Positions 24,200-35,780 of a stretch of 64,000 nt of DNA are shown one piece after another. The notes under the pieces were generated by a model. The model did no database searches, was not told the origin of the DNA, and was given only the letters and a program-made list of their open reading frames with translations. Within the stretch, counting starts at the first letter, position 1. Each line of letters opens with the position of its first letter. The DNA comes from Anagrus nilaparvatae. Its lineage: Eukaryota > Arthropoda > Insecta > Hymenoptera > Mymaridae. The stretch spans positions 64,634,501 through 64,698,500 of the forward strand of contig JAKSXM010000007.1 in the NCBI GenBank assembly GCA_022575985.1, given 5' to 3'. The position numbers and the translations under genes were made by a program.

Positions 24200-26602
24200 A
24201 TTAGCAACTAAAAAAAAATTTAAAATATAGAAAGTTCAAAAAGATCCAAATAGTGCCTGAAATTTTTAGAATTAAAAAAATTTATTAACATAATTATTGA
24301 AAATCCCAACGTTAATACAAATCCAAGGCTAAAAATTATTTTTTTACCACATTTTTAATAAGAATTTTTTAGTTAAACATGCTCGTATACAAAATAATAA
24401 ATAATTTGCAAGGTTTTCAAGACCTTGTTTATTATTTTATACTATGAAATTTGCCTTGGTCGGACAATGACACAATCGTCTCTATATGACAATGCTCTAA
24501 TTTATATTATTAAAAAAATATATTAATTATATTATATAGCGGATTTTAATATGTATGCCAAAACTATATACATTTTTACCATAGTTTGTATATGCGACTG
24601 GACCTTATTATGTTTGTACTTGTTTTTGGATTTATTTCTGATATTAATTAAATCGAAAAAATTGCTAAAAAATAATAAAACTGTCGCGATATAAACTAAC
24701 AAATAAAGTACCAAACAACTGTTTAATAGTCAAGGCACCAGCAATGTTAAATGCATCCAAAAATTTTTTCAGCACTAGAATGGGTGCACCTCATTGAAAC
24801 TTATGTATTTTTGGTCGATAAAACCGAATTTGAAAGTTTCATCCATTTTCGGATGTCCAGTTTTCAGTAATGGACGCTATATACTAAAAAATCGGCGAAA
24901 AATTAGCAAGATTGGTAATATCTTGAAAACAATAGCTAATTGAGCCTATTTCGGGTACCCCAAGAAGGTTTTCGGGGTCACTGATCACGATTTTGAAGAC
25001 AGATTTATAAAAAACAAAATGGCGGACTCAAAATGTCGTGTTTCTAACCTCAGAAACGGGGATTTATGCTGTTTTAAGCATATTTACATTGTCTAATAAG
25101 TTTTTCGGACCAGTTATAAAGATTCTGAGGTCATATTTTTAATTTTCAAAATAACAGGCTAAAAATGGCGGATTCCTAACCTCAAATTCGATAATAAATG
25201 CTACTTTAAGCATTAAAATGTGTTACATTTTTAGTTTTTGGGGTCGGTGATCACGATTCCGAGGTCAGATTTTTAATTTTCAAAATAGCGGGCTAAAAAT
25301 GGCGGATTCCTAACCCCAAAATCGACAATAAGAACTATTTTAAGCATTTAAACCTCAGAATCGTGATCACCGACCCCAAAAACTTAAAATGCAACACGTT
25401 TACATGCTTAAAATAGACTTTATTGTCGATTTTGAGGTTACGAATCCGTCATTTATAGCCCGCTATTTTGAAAATTAAAAATCTGACCTCGGAATCGTGA
25501 TCACCGACCCCAAAATCTTAAAATGTAACACGTTTTAATGCTTAAAATAGCATTTATTGTCGATTTTAAGGTTATGAATTTTCCATTTTTAGTCCGCTAT
25601 TTTGAAAATTAAAAATATGACCTCAGAATTTTCATAACTGGTCCGAAAAACTTATTAGACAATGTAAATATGCTTAAAACAGCATAAATCACCGTTTCTG
25701 AGGTTAGAAACACGCCATTTTGAGTCCGCCATTTCGTTTCTTATAAATCTGTCTTCAAAATCGTGGCTCAATTAGCTATTGTTTTCAAGATATTACCAAT
25801 CTTGCTAATTTTTCGCCGATTTTTTAGTATATAGCGTCCATTACTCAAAACTGGCCATCCGAAAATGGATGAAACCTTCAAAATCGGTTTCAGCGACCAA
25901 AAATACACGGTAGAGCTGCTTTGGTTGAATATTCAACCAATTGGTTGAATTTCGCAGTTTTTGGTTGAATTTTCAACCAATTGGTTGAATATTAAACCAA
26001 ACACTGCAATTTTCAACCAAAAACTGCGATATTCAACCAAAAACTGCGAAATTCAACCAATTGGTTGAATATTCAACCAATTGGTTGAATTTTCAACCAA
26101 AACTGGTTTAATTTTCAACCAAAAGCTAAAATACAAAATAAAAACGATGTTTTTATAGTACAGGGTAAGAAATGATCAGGGCATCCATTAAAAATGAATG
26201 AATTTTAATATATTATTGAAATTAGTAATTTTTTATGTACTACTTCTTTTGGCTCCGAAACTGAGGAATGACTAATTAAAAAGGTTATCATACGATATAG
26301 AATAACAAAATGGCGGCTACCTAGAGAAAGTTAAAATGAAATAAAAAGCGTTTAATTTTCGAGCAAAAGTAGCTGTAAAATTTTTTTTAAAACATAAAAA
26401 TACTAAAACTCGACAACATCCCGAAATTTTAGCATTCATTAAGTTGCTTAGTAAGTTTAAAGTAAATTGGTGCAGATTTTATCGCGCAATCGTGTGCATT
26501 ACTTTTCAAAAACGTTGTTTCGAGTAAAATGGCTTTAAAGTTTTCGATGAATTTTTTCGGTACTTTTAGTTATTAAATTATTTATTTTAATGCAAGAGAT
26601 CT

Positions 26603-26898
26603 GATTAACACAAAATTATTCGACACATCAATGATTCTACACAAAAAAGTTTTTCGGAATCGTTCTATACCAAAAATCGTTGTGCTAAAAATAACACAAA
26701 TTTTTTTTAGTCAAAGTATTCAACACTTATTTCTTTCGTATGCTAGCATAAATAAATATCACTTAAAACAGCGTATTGAATATTTCGATTAGAAAAAATT
26801 TGTGTTGATCTTTTCGGTACAAGGATTTTTGGTGTAGAACGATTCCGAAAAACTTTCTTGTGTAGAATTATTGATTTGTCGAATAATTTTGTGATGAT
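26603..26898. repeat. Inner hairpin within the nested element
   Basis: TAACACAAAATTATTCGACA faces TGTCGAATAATTTTGTGATG's counterpart, and GTTTTTCGGAATCGTTCTA faces its complement around 26835. Arms are about 130 bp. Probably a further MITE inserted in the 25906-28085 element. Confidence 0.6.
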
Positions 26899-26917
26899 CA
26901 GATCCCTTGCCTATTTT

Positions 26918-27213
26918 AACATGGAACATGTTCGTTAGATAGGGTATTTGAAAAAGTTTGGCTAGGCAGGGGGTGGGGTGTGAAATGGACTTAGAATATT
27001 TTTGATTTAGGGACTTAGAATAATTTGAAGTGGAAGCCTGATCAGGCTCTGATAAGAACAAGAACTTAGAGGATTACTTTATGTTTATGGACTTACGATA
27101 ATTTATATTTCAGGATTTATTGTAATTTCGGTTTTTGGATTTATTACTGTTATGAGTGACATGAACATGTTCCCCGATGTTCCATGCTCGTTGGTTGTGT
27201 AGTTACACAAACC
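26918..27213 (-). repeat. Dispersed repeat family 'GAGCATGGAACATG', copy II (nested)
   Basis: Read on the - strand this runs from GGTTTGTGTAACTACACA through GAGCATGGAACAT and repeated TAAGTCC-type motifs to GAACATGTTCCATG. It aligns over most of its length with copy IV at 43434-43705. It lies inside the 25906-28085 element. Confidence 0.65.
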
Positions 27214-28771
27214 GGTTATAAATTTTTCTATTCGTTAGAGAAATTTATAATAGAAAACTCTAGATCAAAAAAATTAAAATCGGTCACGTAGTTTTAGAGA
27301 AATCTTAATTAGAAGGTGTAAAAACATAGTTTTCTAAATAAGAATACAATTTTTTTTTTGTATATTTAAGTAGACTTATAATAAGTTATCAGTTATTTTT
27401 TAGCCATAAAGTTATCTTTTTGGTTTTCATACTGAACCTGTAGCTGATTTTACCCCTGCTGCTTGTCTGATTTGCCATTTTTTACCATTTTGGCACGGCT
27501 AAATTTGGCGTCATAAACAATCGCGAATATTATCAAAATGCCCAGTTCCGACATAATTTTAACTAGTATATTTAACAAGAAGGATTTAAAAATAATTTTT
27601 TTATAATATACTCTTGAGACATAAAGTAATTAATAAAAAAAAATAATTTGATTATTAAAAAAAAAATTAGGTAAAACGACAGGAAGTTAAAGCATACAAT
27701 ATTAAGTTTAAAAAAATTTATCCATACTATGTACAGAGCCAATAGAAGTAGTACATAAAAAATTACTAATTACAATAATATAATAAAATTCATTCACTTT
27801 TAATGGATGCCCTGATCATTTTTTACCCTGTACTATAAAAACATCGTTTTTATTTTGTATTTTAGCTTTTGGTTGAAAATTAAACCAGTTTTGGTTGAAA
27901 ATTCAACCAATTGGTTGAATATTCAACCAATTGGTTGAATTTCGCAGTTTTTGGTTGAATATCGCAGTTTTTGGTTGAAAATCGCAGTGTTTGGTTTAAT
28001 ATTCAACCAATTGGTTGAAAATTCAACCAAAAACTGCGAAATTCAACCAACTGGTTGAATATTCAACCAAAGCAGCTCTACCGTGTACATAAGTTTCAAT
28101 GAGGTGCATCCATTCTAGTGCTGAAAAAATTTTTGGATGCATTTAACATTGCTGGCGCCTTGACTATAAACTTTTTGGGTACATTGAAAAAACATTCCTC
28201 ATTAATATTTTTTGGGGTTAGAAAGACTTAGAAAGACCTAGAAAGACCTTTTTCTACTTATATCATGTGCAATAAATAAGATGCCTGTTTTTGGTCAAAA
28301 ATAATTTTTAAATTGCTGTGAAAATTATAATTTTTGACTAAAATAGAAGGTTTTCAGATTTCAAAAAATTTATACATAAATTTTAAAAATTGTTTACTAT
28401 TTGCCTGTAACATAGCTGCATTAATTGAGAATTCCAATTTAAGATTTTTTAATACACTTGAAATTAATTCTTTGTTTCTTAAAATACATGCAAACGATTA
28501 AACATAAAGAGTATAGCTGTAAAATTTTATGAAAACTTAAACCATTTACAAAATTTTTTTGACCTAAAAACCCTACTTTGGTTAAAAAATTTAAAATTTA
28601 TCAGTATTCAAAAAAATTGGTAATTTTTGGTCAAACATATGTTGAATTGGTGGTTCCAAACCAGGGGTTAGATAGTTACAGTCTCTCGCAAGTGAAAGAA
28701 AGAGGGGCTTTGGTTCATATAATAAGGCGCAATAAAATGCGATATATAGAGTGTAATCTTCCAACTGATGA

Positions 28772-31067
28772 CCCGACGAATTTTCGATAGATCTCTTTAG
28801 ATCTCCAGAGATCTCCGGAGATCTAAAGAGATCTCTAGAGATCAAAAGTGATATCCGGAGATCTCTAGAGATCTAAATAGATCGAAAAATTGGGGAGATC
28901 TCTTTAGATCTCCGGAGATCTGTGGAATGATAAAAAAAAATTATTAAAAATTTATAAATGTCATTTAAAATCATTAAATGAAGGTGTTAAAGGATAATTT
29001 GATTTTTTTATGCGTTTTGAATAATTTTAAGGAGATATTACCTGGTAATTGAATAAAAAATGTTAATGAAGCTATTAATGGATAAATTTGATTTTTTTCT
29101 GGGTTTTATATAACTTCAAGGAAATAGGACCTGGTTAATGAATTAAAAATGTCAAAGTATACTTAAATATTTGCAATTTTATTAACAACTTATTATTTAA
29201 CATGCCTTACTTTTAAATTTGAACTCTTTTTTTCATGTTAATAAATAATTGCATATAACGTTTATACCATTTTATTAAAGATATTTTAAGGACTTGAAAT
29301 TTTAAATTTAATTTTAATTATCAAAGCAATATAATCATTACAATACACATTTTCTTTTTTATTTTATCATATTTCGTTTAATTTATTTACTAAAAAAATT
29401 AATCATTTTATAATTTCATAACTAATTTATTACCTATTTGATATGACTTTTCTTTTTTCTACTTATTTCGATGTTAAAAAAAAATTATTAAATATTTTTA
29501 TTAAATTAATATGAACGCTAAAAGTGTTGTTGGTTTTTATTACCTATTTTAATTTCATAAAAAACACAATATTTGAATGAAATCGACCAATTTATGCCAA
29601 ACATCAAAGTAACACCAACTTTTCATCGACTGTCTAGAAAAATTTTTGATTTTCCTGATAAGGCATATGAATGGGATAATTGGTTGCTGTATTATTCTGT
29701 ACCAATACTTAGAAAATATTTAACATAAAATTATTTCCAGCTTCTGGCTGTTATTAGATTTAGGAATATTTCTACCCAAGAAAGACGAAATATTTCATCA
29801 AAACATTGAATTAGCAGACAAATGCTTACAAAAATTTAATCTTGAAATAGGAGTTTTATATGGGAACCGCGAATTTTATGAAACTTTGGGGTCATCTTTT
29901 TCATATTTGAAAATAGGAGTGGACTTTTGGCTAACATGGTAAATGGTAACTCAAATATCGGGAAAGAAATTGCAAGCAAATTAAAACTTCAGATTCAATA
30001 TGATTGTGTAAAATGTAAGGTATTGTTAAATAACTAAAAAGATGAGTAAAAATCATAAAATAATAGAAATCTTGATGAAAATAATGTAAACAATTATTTG
30101 AAGTCTGAAGAATTAACAGCAGTAAAAACTTTTTGTAAAACAGATGGGTTTTTAACACTTTAAAGTAATTCGTGACTTTACTATTGAATAAAAATAAAAA
30201 ATTTAGCATTTTTTTGCGTAATAACTTTTTAAATAGCAAAAACGACATAATTCTTGAAGAATAAACAGATACTTGCCAGATACCGTCAATATTTTAATTT
30301 TAAATAGAGCTTTAATAGAGAAAACCTATAATACCAGGGTTTTGGACATGAAATTTATGTGATTTTGGATACCATTCATAAAACTAACTACATGTCAAAT
30401 AGGTAATAAATTAGTTATGAAATTATAAAATGATCAATTTTTTTATTAAATAAGATAAACGAAATGTGATAAAATCAAAAAGAAAATGTTTATTGTAATG
30501 ATTATATTGCTTTGATAATTAAAATTAAATTTAAAATTTCAAGTCCTTAAAGTATCTTTAATAAAATGGTATAAACTTTATATGCAATTATTTATTAACA
30601 TGAAAAAAAGAGTTCAAATTTGAAAGTAAGGCCTGTTAAATAATAAGTTGTTAATAAAATTGTAAATATTTAAGTATACTTTGACATTTTTCATTTTTCC
30701 TTGAAGTTATTTAAAACCCATAAAAAAATCAAATTTATCCATTAATAGCTTCATTAACAATTTTTATTCATTTACCAGGTCCTATTTCCTTAAAATTATT
30801 CAAAACGCATAAAAAAATCAAATTATCCTTTAACACCTTCATTTAATGATTTTAAATGACATTTATAAATTTTTATAATTTTTTTTTTTCATACCACAGA
30901 TCTCTGAAGATCTATTTAGATCTATTTTAATCTCCAGAGATCTCCCCAATTTTTCGATCTATTTAGATCTCTAGAGATCTCCGGATATCACTTTTGATCT
31001 CTAGAGATCTCTTTAGATCTCCAGAGATCTCTGGAGATCTAAAGAGATCTATCGAAAATTCGTCGGG
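28772..31067. mobile_element. DNA transposon with ~675-bp TIRs, AGATCT palindrome arrays and a decayed transposase
   Basis: The ends are CCCGACGAATTTTCGATAGA and its exact complement. The first 150 bp or so of each arm is packed with AGATCTC/GAGATCT palindromes. Beyond these the arms continue to pair to about 29446 on the left and 30390 on the right, so the inverted repeats are unusually long. The roughly 940-bp centre holds a broken transposase-like reading (separate entry). I could not define a clear target duplication; flanks read TGA at left and GAG at right. Confidence 0.75.
29578..30160 (+). pseudogene. Decayed transposase fragment (resembles the conserved domain of CACTA/EnSpm-type insect transposases)
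   Basis: A first open segment (about 29580-29727) gives MPNIKVTPTFHRLSRKIF and then YEWDNWLLYYSVPILRKYL. A second (about 29738-29940) gives FWLLLDLGIFLPKKDEIFHQ, ADKCLQKFNLEIGVLYG. A third (about 29940-30155) gives NIGKEIASKLKLQ and YLKSEELTAVKTF. Stops and frame changes separate them. From memory, the order W-LLYYS-P-L, then LLLLxxI, then ADxxLxxF, LYG is that of the DUF4218-like region of CACTA-type and related transposases. It is flanked by the long inverted repeats of 28772-31067, so it is probably the element's own former transposase. Confidence 0.5.
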
Positions 31068-31328
31068 GAGGCCAATTTATTTGGTTAAAAAATGTTGAAA
31101 TTTTATAAAAATTATTGTAATTTATATATGTTTAACAATAACTATAGCCAAAATAAGGAAATTTAATTTAAAAAATAATTGATTGAAATTTGATCTTATC
31201 AAGCAAATATACAAAAATTGATGATAAAATGTGAAGTAATATTATTTTTTTCGTCTTATTTAAATTTTAATTACGCAATAATTTTTATTAAAAGTAAACT
31301 AAAATGTATCGATTGACATATTATATCC

Positions 31329-32975
31329 TTTTTTTTTTTTTTTTTTTATTAATAAAATTATCGTACAAGATTGTACAAAAAATATTGAAGTACATTAATT
31401 AAATAGATAAAAATTTGTTGCTACACGCTAATTAAATTTGGTATAATAAAATATTTACAATATATCAAAAATAATATAATAATACAACATGATAATAATT
31501 ATAAACTAGAAAATAGGGGAAGAGGGGAAAAGAGGCTTATGAGATTTAAAGTGTATGGAATGTAGGAGTAAATGTGAGTTAGGGGAGGTTAGATTCACGT
31601 CTGTCAATCTCAAGGAGATGTTGGTAAAGACTAGATTTGAAAACTTCCACTGAGCTTGACAGACGGATTTCTTCGGGGAGAGAGTTCCAGAAGGAGATCA
31701 TGAATACGAGTGAGGAATTATTGTAAATAGGGTTAGTGGATGTATCAACTACTAGGTGAGGACGATTTTTAGGGCGGAGGGTTCTTGCAGGAATATAGAT
31801 TTTGATTTTTTCCTTGAGATATGCAGGTATCCCATTGTTTAGTACGTTATAAATGTGGACAGCACTTAAGTATTTTGCTCTGAGTTTAACGTTTAGCCAT
31901 CCAAGCTTTATTCTCTCAGGGGAGGTGCGAAACGGGTATCTAATATCACAGACATATCTGACGGAGGCGTTTAATAATTTTTGTAGGCGATTATATTGAT
32001 GGTCAGGCAAATTACCCATGGGAAAGACGCCAGAGTCAAGGATGGGAAAAACAAGAGCAGTAACAAGCTGCTTACGGAGGTTCGAGTTGATTAAGTGCTT
32101 GAAATGTCTTAACCTATAGAGGACATTATTGGCCGATTTTACTATGTGGTTGACTTGAGAACGCCATTTCATGTCCTGATCAATGAAGAGACCAAGGTTT
32201 TTTACGGTTTTAGTAAGCTGGATTCTAGTGCCACTAAAATAAAAGGAAGTATTACTGTCGAAAGTACTTGATTTTTTGCTAAAGATCATGAAGTTGGACT
32301 TGTCAATGTTTATTTTGAAGTTGTTGGTAGAACACCAATTTCCAATCTCATGAAGATCATTTTGGAGTAGGGACATACCCAAATTTAAATCTTGGTAAGG
32401 TACTTGCAAGTAAATTTGGAGATCGTCAGCAAACATTAGGCGCTTTGAGTAAATGATTTTACGGCCAAGGTCATTTATGTAAATTAGGAACAGTAAGGGA
32501 CCATGGACTGACCCTTGGGGAACCCCGCTGACTATGTTAAGTGTAGAAGAGGACTTATTTTCCAAAATAACTGACTGGGTACGGTTACATAGATATTCTG
32601 TGAACCAGCCAACAACTTGGGGAGAACAACCAATAGCAGAAAGCTTGTCCAGAAGGATAGTATGGGAAACCCTATCAAAGGCTTTAGATAAATCTAAAAG
32701 AAGTAGTATAGTGATGCGATCTTGGTGAAAGCCTTTACAGATATCATAAGTTAGGTTTGTGAGTAAATAGTTTGTACTGTGATTTTTGAGAAAACCAGAC
32801 TGAAAAGAGTCAAGAATATTGTGGTGTGTGATGTATTCGATAATTTGTTTATGGAGGATTTTTTCTAGTATTTTAGAGATTATGCATAAAAGAGATATTG
32901 GTCTGTAGTCTGCTGGGGAAGAGGGATTAGAGGTTTTTGCTACTGGGAGAATATTGCTGTCCTTTTGAGAAAATA
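31329..32975 (-). mobile_element. 5'-truncated non-LTR retrotransposon (CR1/Jockey-like) with poly(A) tail
   Basis: On the - strand the copy starts inside the reverse transcriptase at about 32975 and stays open without stops to 31579 (about 460 residues). Motifs in order: ADYRPISLLCIISKILEK, LLLLDLSKAFDRV (first catalytic Asp region), SGVPQGSVHGPLL, MFADDLQIYLQV (FADD box), then the thumb and the usual C-terminal NSLPEEIRLSSSVEVFK. A 3' UTR of about 230 nt ends with AATAAA and an A-tract (T19 on the + strand, 31329-31347). 5' truncation plus poly(A) tail is typical of target-primed insertion. The intact frame suggests a fairly recent copy. It is sense-oriented within the proposed giant intron of the - strand gene. 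Confidence 0.85.
31579..32960 (-). CDS. Reverse transcriptase of the truncated non-LTR element (partial, C-terminal)
   Basis: Open segment of about 460 codons without an initiator of its own, because the 5' part of the element is missing. It contains palm motifs DLSKAFD, PQGS and FADD, so the polymerase active site region is complete, but the N-terminal endonuclease and ORF1 are absent. It cannot be autonomous. Ends at a normal stop just before the element's 3' UTR. Confidence 0.8.
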
Positions 32976-33299
32976 TAAAATTTATAATGTAATTCTTATT
33001 AATAATTTAATTATTTTTAATACAACTTTTGTGTTATTAGCAGTTATTTGCATCTTGAAAAAAAATTTTTATTTTTTCACCAGTACATATTTTGTGGAGT
33101 AAGGAAATAGGAGCATTTAAAAATTGAGTCAGAGTTTTCATTCGCTGTCAGAAAAAGTTGGTTTATTCAGGCCAGAAACTTTCTAGACAACCACAGTTAC
33201 TTCTAAGTTGTTTGTTTTACTAGGGCTTTACATTTTATAAATCATATTTGAAAATACTTCTGAAAAATTAAAATTAGTTTAAGAATTTTAGGTATACGT

Positions 33300-33470
33300 A
33301 TAAAGTCAATGCTTTACTTTATGAAGCCATTCAAAAAAAACCGTGGGTCACGAACGAACACAATCGTACCTTGGTAAATGAAAAAACAATCAGGCATCTC
33401 GTAGAGATTCAAATAATTTTTTTCATTTTTGATTGCTTGATTAAAATATTCATTTAATTCTTCTTTTTTT
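33300..33470 (+). other. Short coding-like island of unknown origin
   Basis: After a possible acceptor (GAATTTTAG) one + strand frame reads YKVNALLYEAIQKKPWVTNE followed by HNRTLVNEKTIRHLVEIQ. This composition is unlike the AT-random frames around it. It then runs into hydrophobic codons and a stop near 33459. It could be a lone exon or a fragment of an unrecognised transposon. No function can be assigned. Confidence 0.25.
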
Positions 33471-34170
33471 TAAATTTTATTCTCTATTTTTTCATTATCA
33501 CGTTTCATTTTTTGTTTTCATTTATTTATTTTAAAAAATTTTTTAAATATATTTTATTTACTTGTCAAATTTTTAATTGATTTTTCTTTTATTTTTTATT
33601 TTATAAACGATTGAAAACGTAAAAAAAAATAAAAACAAAATGATTTTTACTCCTTTACAATTCAAGCACCGCGCCCACGGTGTGGTGGGACTTAAAAAAA
33701 AATTTTTTTTAAACACATTTTTAGGTTTTATATAATTTGCAACCACTTTAAAGAAAAGGAAATTCCGGAAATCCGTCATCGGTAATCGGAATTCCGATAA
33801 AGACAAACCAATTTTTTTTTCAGTGTATATTTTCAATTATTTACTTGGAAAGCAAATTATCCAAATTTAAAGAACTGATGTCAAAATAACGATACCAAAT
33901 TATTAGCACTTATTGAAAAAGTGATTTGCGATAATTTAATAAAAAAAACATTATTTTGAAATATTTACAATTAATTGCTGTTTTTACATAGTAATAAATT
34001 TTTTTTTCTTAGTGATTTTCATAATTTAAGTTGATAAAAAAAAATAGTATCGCAAAGATTAATCCATTAATCCATTAATGCTCAATCGACACATTCAAGC
34101 CACTGAATATTTTTTAATGAAAAAATCATTACTGTAAAAAAATGTTACCTAGTAGGTATATAGGTACTCT

Positions 34171-34660
34171 AGTCAATTTACGGGTTTGGGTGTATAATTC
34201 CTGACCACTACCAGATTTGGTCTAATATAGGAGGTTTTTTGGGTCACTGAATCCAAATTTTGAAAAATCGCCTATGGGTAATGAACGCATCACCCTTAAA
34301 TTAACAAAACACACCCCTAAAAGGGGGTGTTTTCGCTATACTCACACTTTTAGTCTAAATTTTACCATATTTTTATATATTTTTTGGGTCGCTGAATCCA
34401 AATTTTAGGTAAATTTATGAATGAAAATGCGTGATTCATCCTTATATTAGGAAAAACCACCCCTGAATGGGGTGTTTTTGCGGTAATTTTTGTTTTAGTC
34501 TTAAATGATATAAAAATTAGGTTTTTTTGGCTAATTTAAGGGTGATGCACTCATTTTCCATAAATGATTTTCCGAAATTTAAATTCAGCGACCCAAAAAA
34601 TCTATACTAAACCAATTCTGGTGGTAGCCAGAAGTTATACAAATTCTCCCTAAATTGACT
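34171..34660. mobile_element. MITE family 'GTCGCTGATCACGAATT', copy d
   Basis: The clearest termini of the family: AGTCAATTTACGGGTTTGG at left and TAAATTGACT at right. Inside, TTTTTTGGGTCACTGAATCC and TTGGGTCGCTGAATCC face AATTCAGCGACCCAAAAAAT. About 0.49 kb, no ORF. Confidence 0.7.
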
Positions 34661-34821
34661 GCAAAGTCTGTTACAACACCTAAGAAATGTGATGTACCCT
34701 TTAAATAGGGGTTAAATTTTATATAATTTTTAGTCGTTCATTGAACTCGCCCTTTGGTTTACATGCCTAATTCAATTCAATTACAATTTTTGTTTCATCA
34801 TTTTACATTCAAAAATACATA

Positions 34822-35049
34822 CACGGAGAAAAATAACTGTTAAAAATAACCAAAATTGCTGGTTATGTTTACATTATAAAGTTTTGTTATTTTCTGTTCA
34901 AATATTTTGTAAATATAACCATGTTTATAGTTAAAATTACAATATTCAGACTTCATATTTGTAAAATTTACAAACTTTTTTTGTTCTTATAACTAACCTC
35001 GTTTTACTAAAATTAACCTTGTAATATATACAAAATATTTTTCTCCGTG
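34822..35049. mobile_element. 228-bp TA-flanked MITE 'CACGGAGAAAAAT'
   Basis: Exact terminal inverted repeats CACGGAGAAAAAT and ATTTTTCTCCGTG, with TA immediately outside both ends (34820-34821 and 35050-35051). The ends begin CACGG like those of the 25906-28085 element, suggesting mobilisation by related Tc1/mariner-type transposases. Confidence 0.8.
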
Positions 35050-35320
35050 TACAATACACATTATTTGGTGAATGTGATAACTAATATAAAATGTTATATA
35101 ATGATAAACGAAAATAAAAAACTTAACACTATAATTTAAAATTTAAGAAAATAAATGGATGTCGCAAATATCACTCATATTTTAATCAGTTAAATAACCG
35201 TCGAATATAAACTTTAATCTTAAATAGCACTTTGAAGAAAAAAAAAGTTAATAAAAAAAATAAGTTCATATAATTCATATAATATAAATATAATTAATTT
35301 TACAATAACTAAAAAAGTTA

Positions 35321-35780
35321 TTATGTTATAGATTGATTTTTAAAATTATAAAATATAACAGCACTAAAAAGTAATAAGTAAATACAAATTACACAGTTCA
35401 CTAGGACTTTATGATTTGATTTTTTCCTTGTTCTTGCACAAATTTCTTCAGTATTTATTTTATCGTCTAACCACCAGTAGGCAGAGACGTTAATTCTATC
35501 ATTCATTATGTCAATTTTCATTGATATTCCTTGACTATAAATTATTTTTGGCGGTAAATCAGAATTATTAAGATTAGAATGTAGTATTCGTTTATCTCTC
35601 TGGTGTCTACTTACATGATAAATCAATGGTATGCCCAAAACGTCTTGGATAATTACTGATTTATCCAAATATATAAAACAAGCAGGAGTGATATAGCCCA
35701 TGGTACATTGGTTTTTAACTTCTTCGTTTTTTAATTGAAGATTTTCTACAAGGTCTGGATGCTTAATAAAGATGATTTTT
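35321..35780 (-). CDS. Unassigned open segment with C-terminal hydrophobic helix
   Basis: The - strand reads from about 35780 (IIFIKHPDLVENLQLKNEEV) through an in-frame Met at 35701 to a stop at 35321, about 150 residues. The body has ordinary mixed composition (for example YWWLDDKINTEEICARTRKK) and is followed by a strongly hydrophobic stretch, VLVNCVICIYLLLFSAVIFY, near the end, which looks like a C-terminal membrane anchor. Further upstream (to about 36080) broken frames such as MEQLEDLKGLVLEPD suggest a longer decayed gene. I do not recognise the family. Possibilities are a remnant of a host gene, a transposon or an integrated viral gene; the sequence alone does not decide. Confidence 0.35.

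Larger units (their letters stand above)
25906..28085. mobile_element. Nested 2180-bp TIR element with ATTCAACCAATTGGTTGAAT arrays
   Basis: The termini are CACGGTAGAGCTGCTTTGG and its exact complement, with TA outside both ends. The host reading across the junction (AAAAATA then CATAAG) matches the intact opposite arm of the outer element, so the empty site can be rebuilt and the target duplication is TA. About 190 bp at each end is an array of palindromes of the TTGGTTGAAT type and AAACTGCG spacers. The long inverted repeats run on to about 26260 and 27740. The interior holds another hairpin (26603-26898) and copy II of a dispersed repeat (26918-27213). No transposase is visible. Confidence 0.8.
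24729..28164. mobile_element. Outer foldback element (TA-flanked), interrupted by a nested element
   Basis: The ends read GTCAAGGCACCAGCAATG and CATTGCTGGCGCCTTGAC, with TA on both outer sides (24727-24728 and 28165-28166). Removing the nested element 25906-28085 with one TA leaves a foldback of about 1.25 kb whose arms pair throughout, for example AGCAAGATTGGTAATATCTT with its complement near 25785-25805. The middle (24950-25740) carries several inverted units built on GATCACCGACCCCAAAA and TAAAAATGGCGGATTCCTAA. Non-coding. Confidence 0.75.

Noticed and set aside
25906..26120. Repeated TTGGTTGAAT considered as a CRISPR-like array
   Set aside because: The repeats are palindromic half sites with no unique spacers, mirrored at both ends of a TA-flanked element in eukaryotic DNA.
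26789..27061. 90-codon - strand open frame
   Set aside because: It spans the border of a hairpin and a dispersed repeat, both present elsewhere without the frame being kept.
28578..28845. Overlapping 70- and 84-codon frames at the left edge of the 28772 element
   Set aside because: They cross the transposon border and end in the AGATCT array; chance frames.
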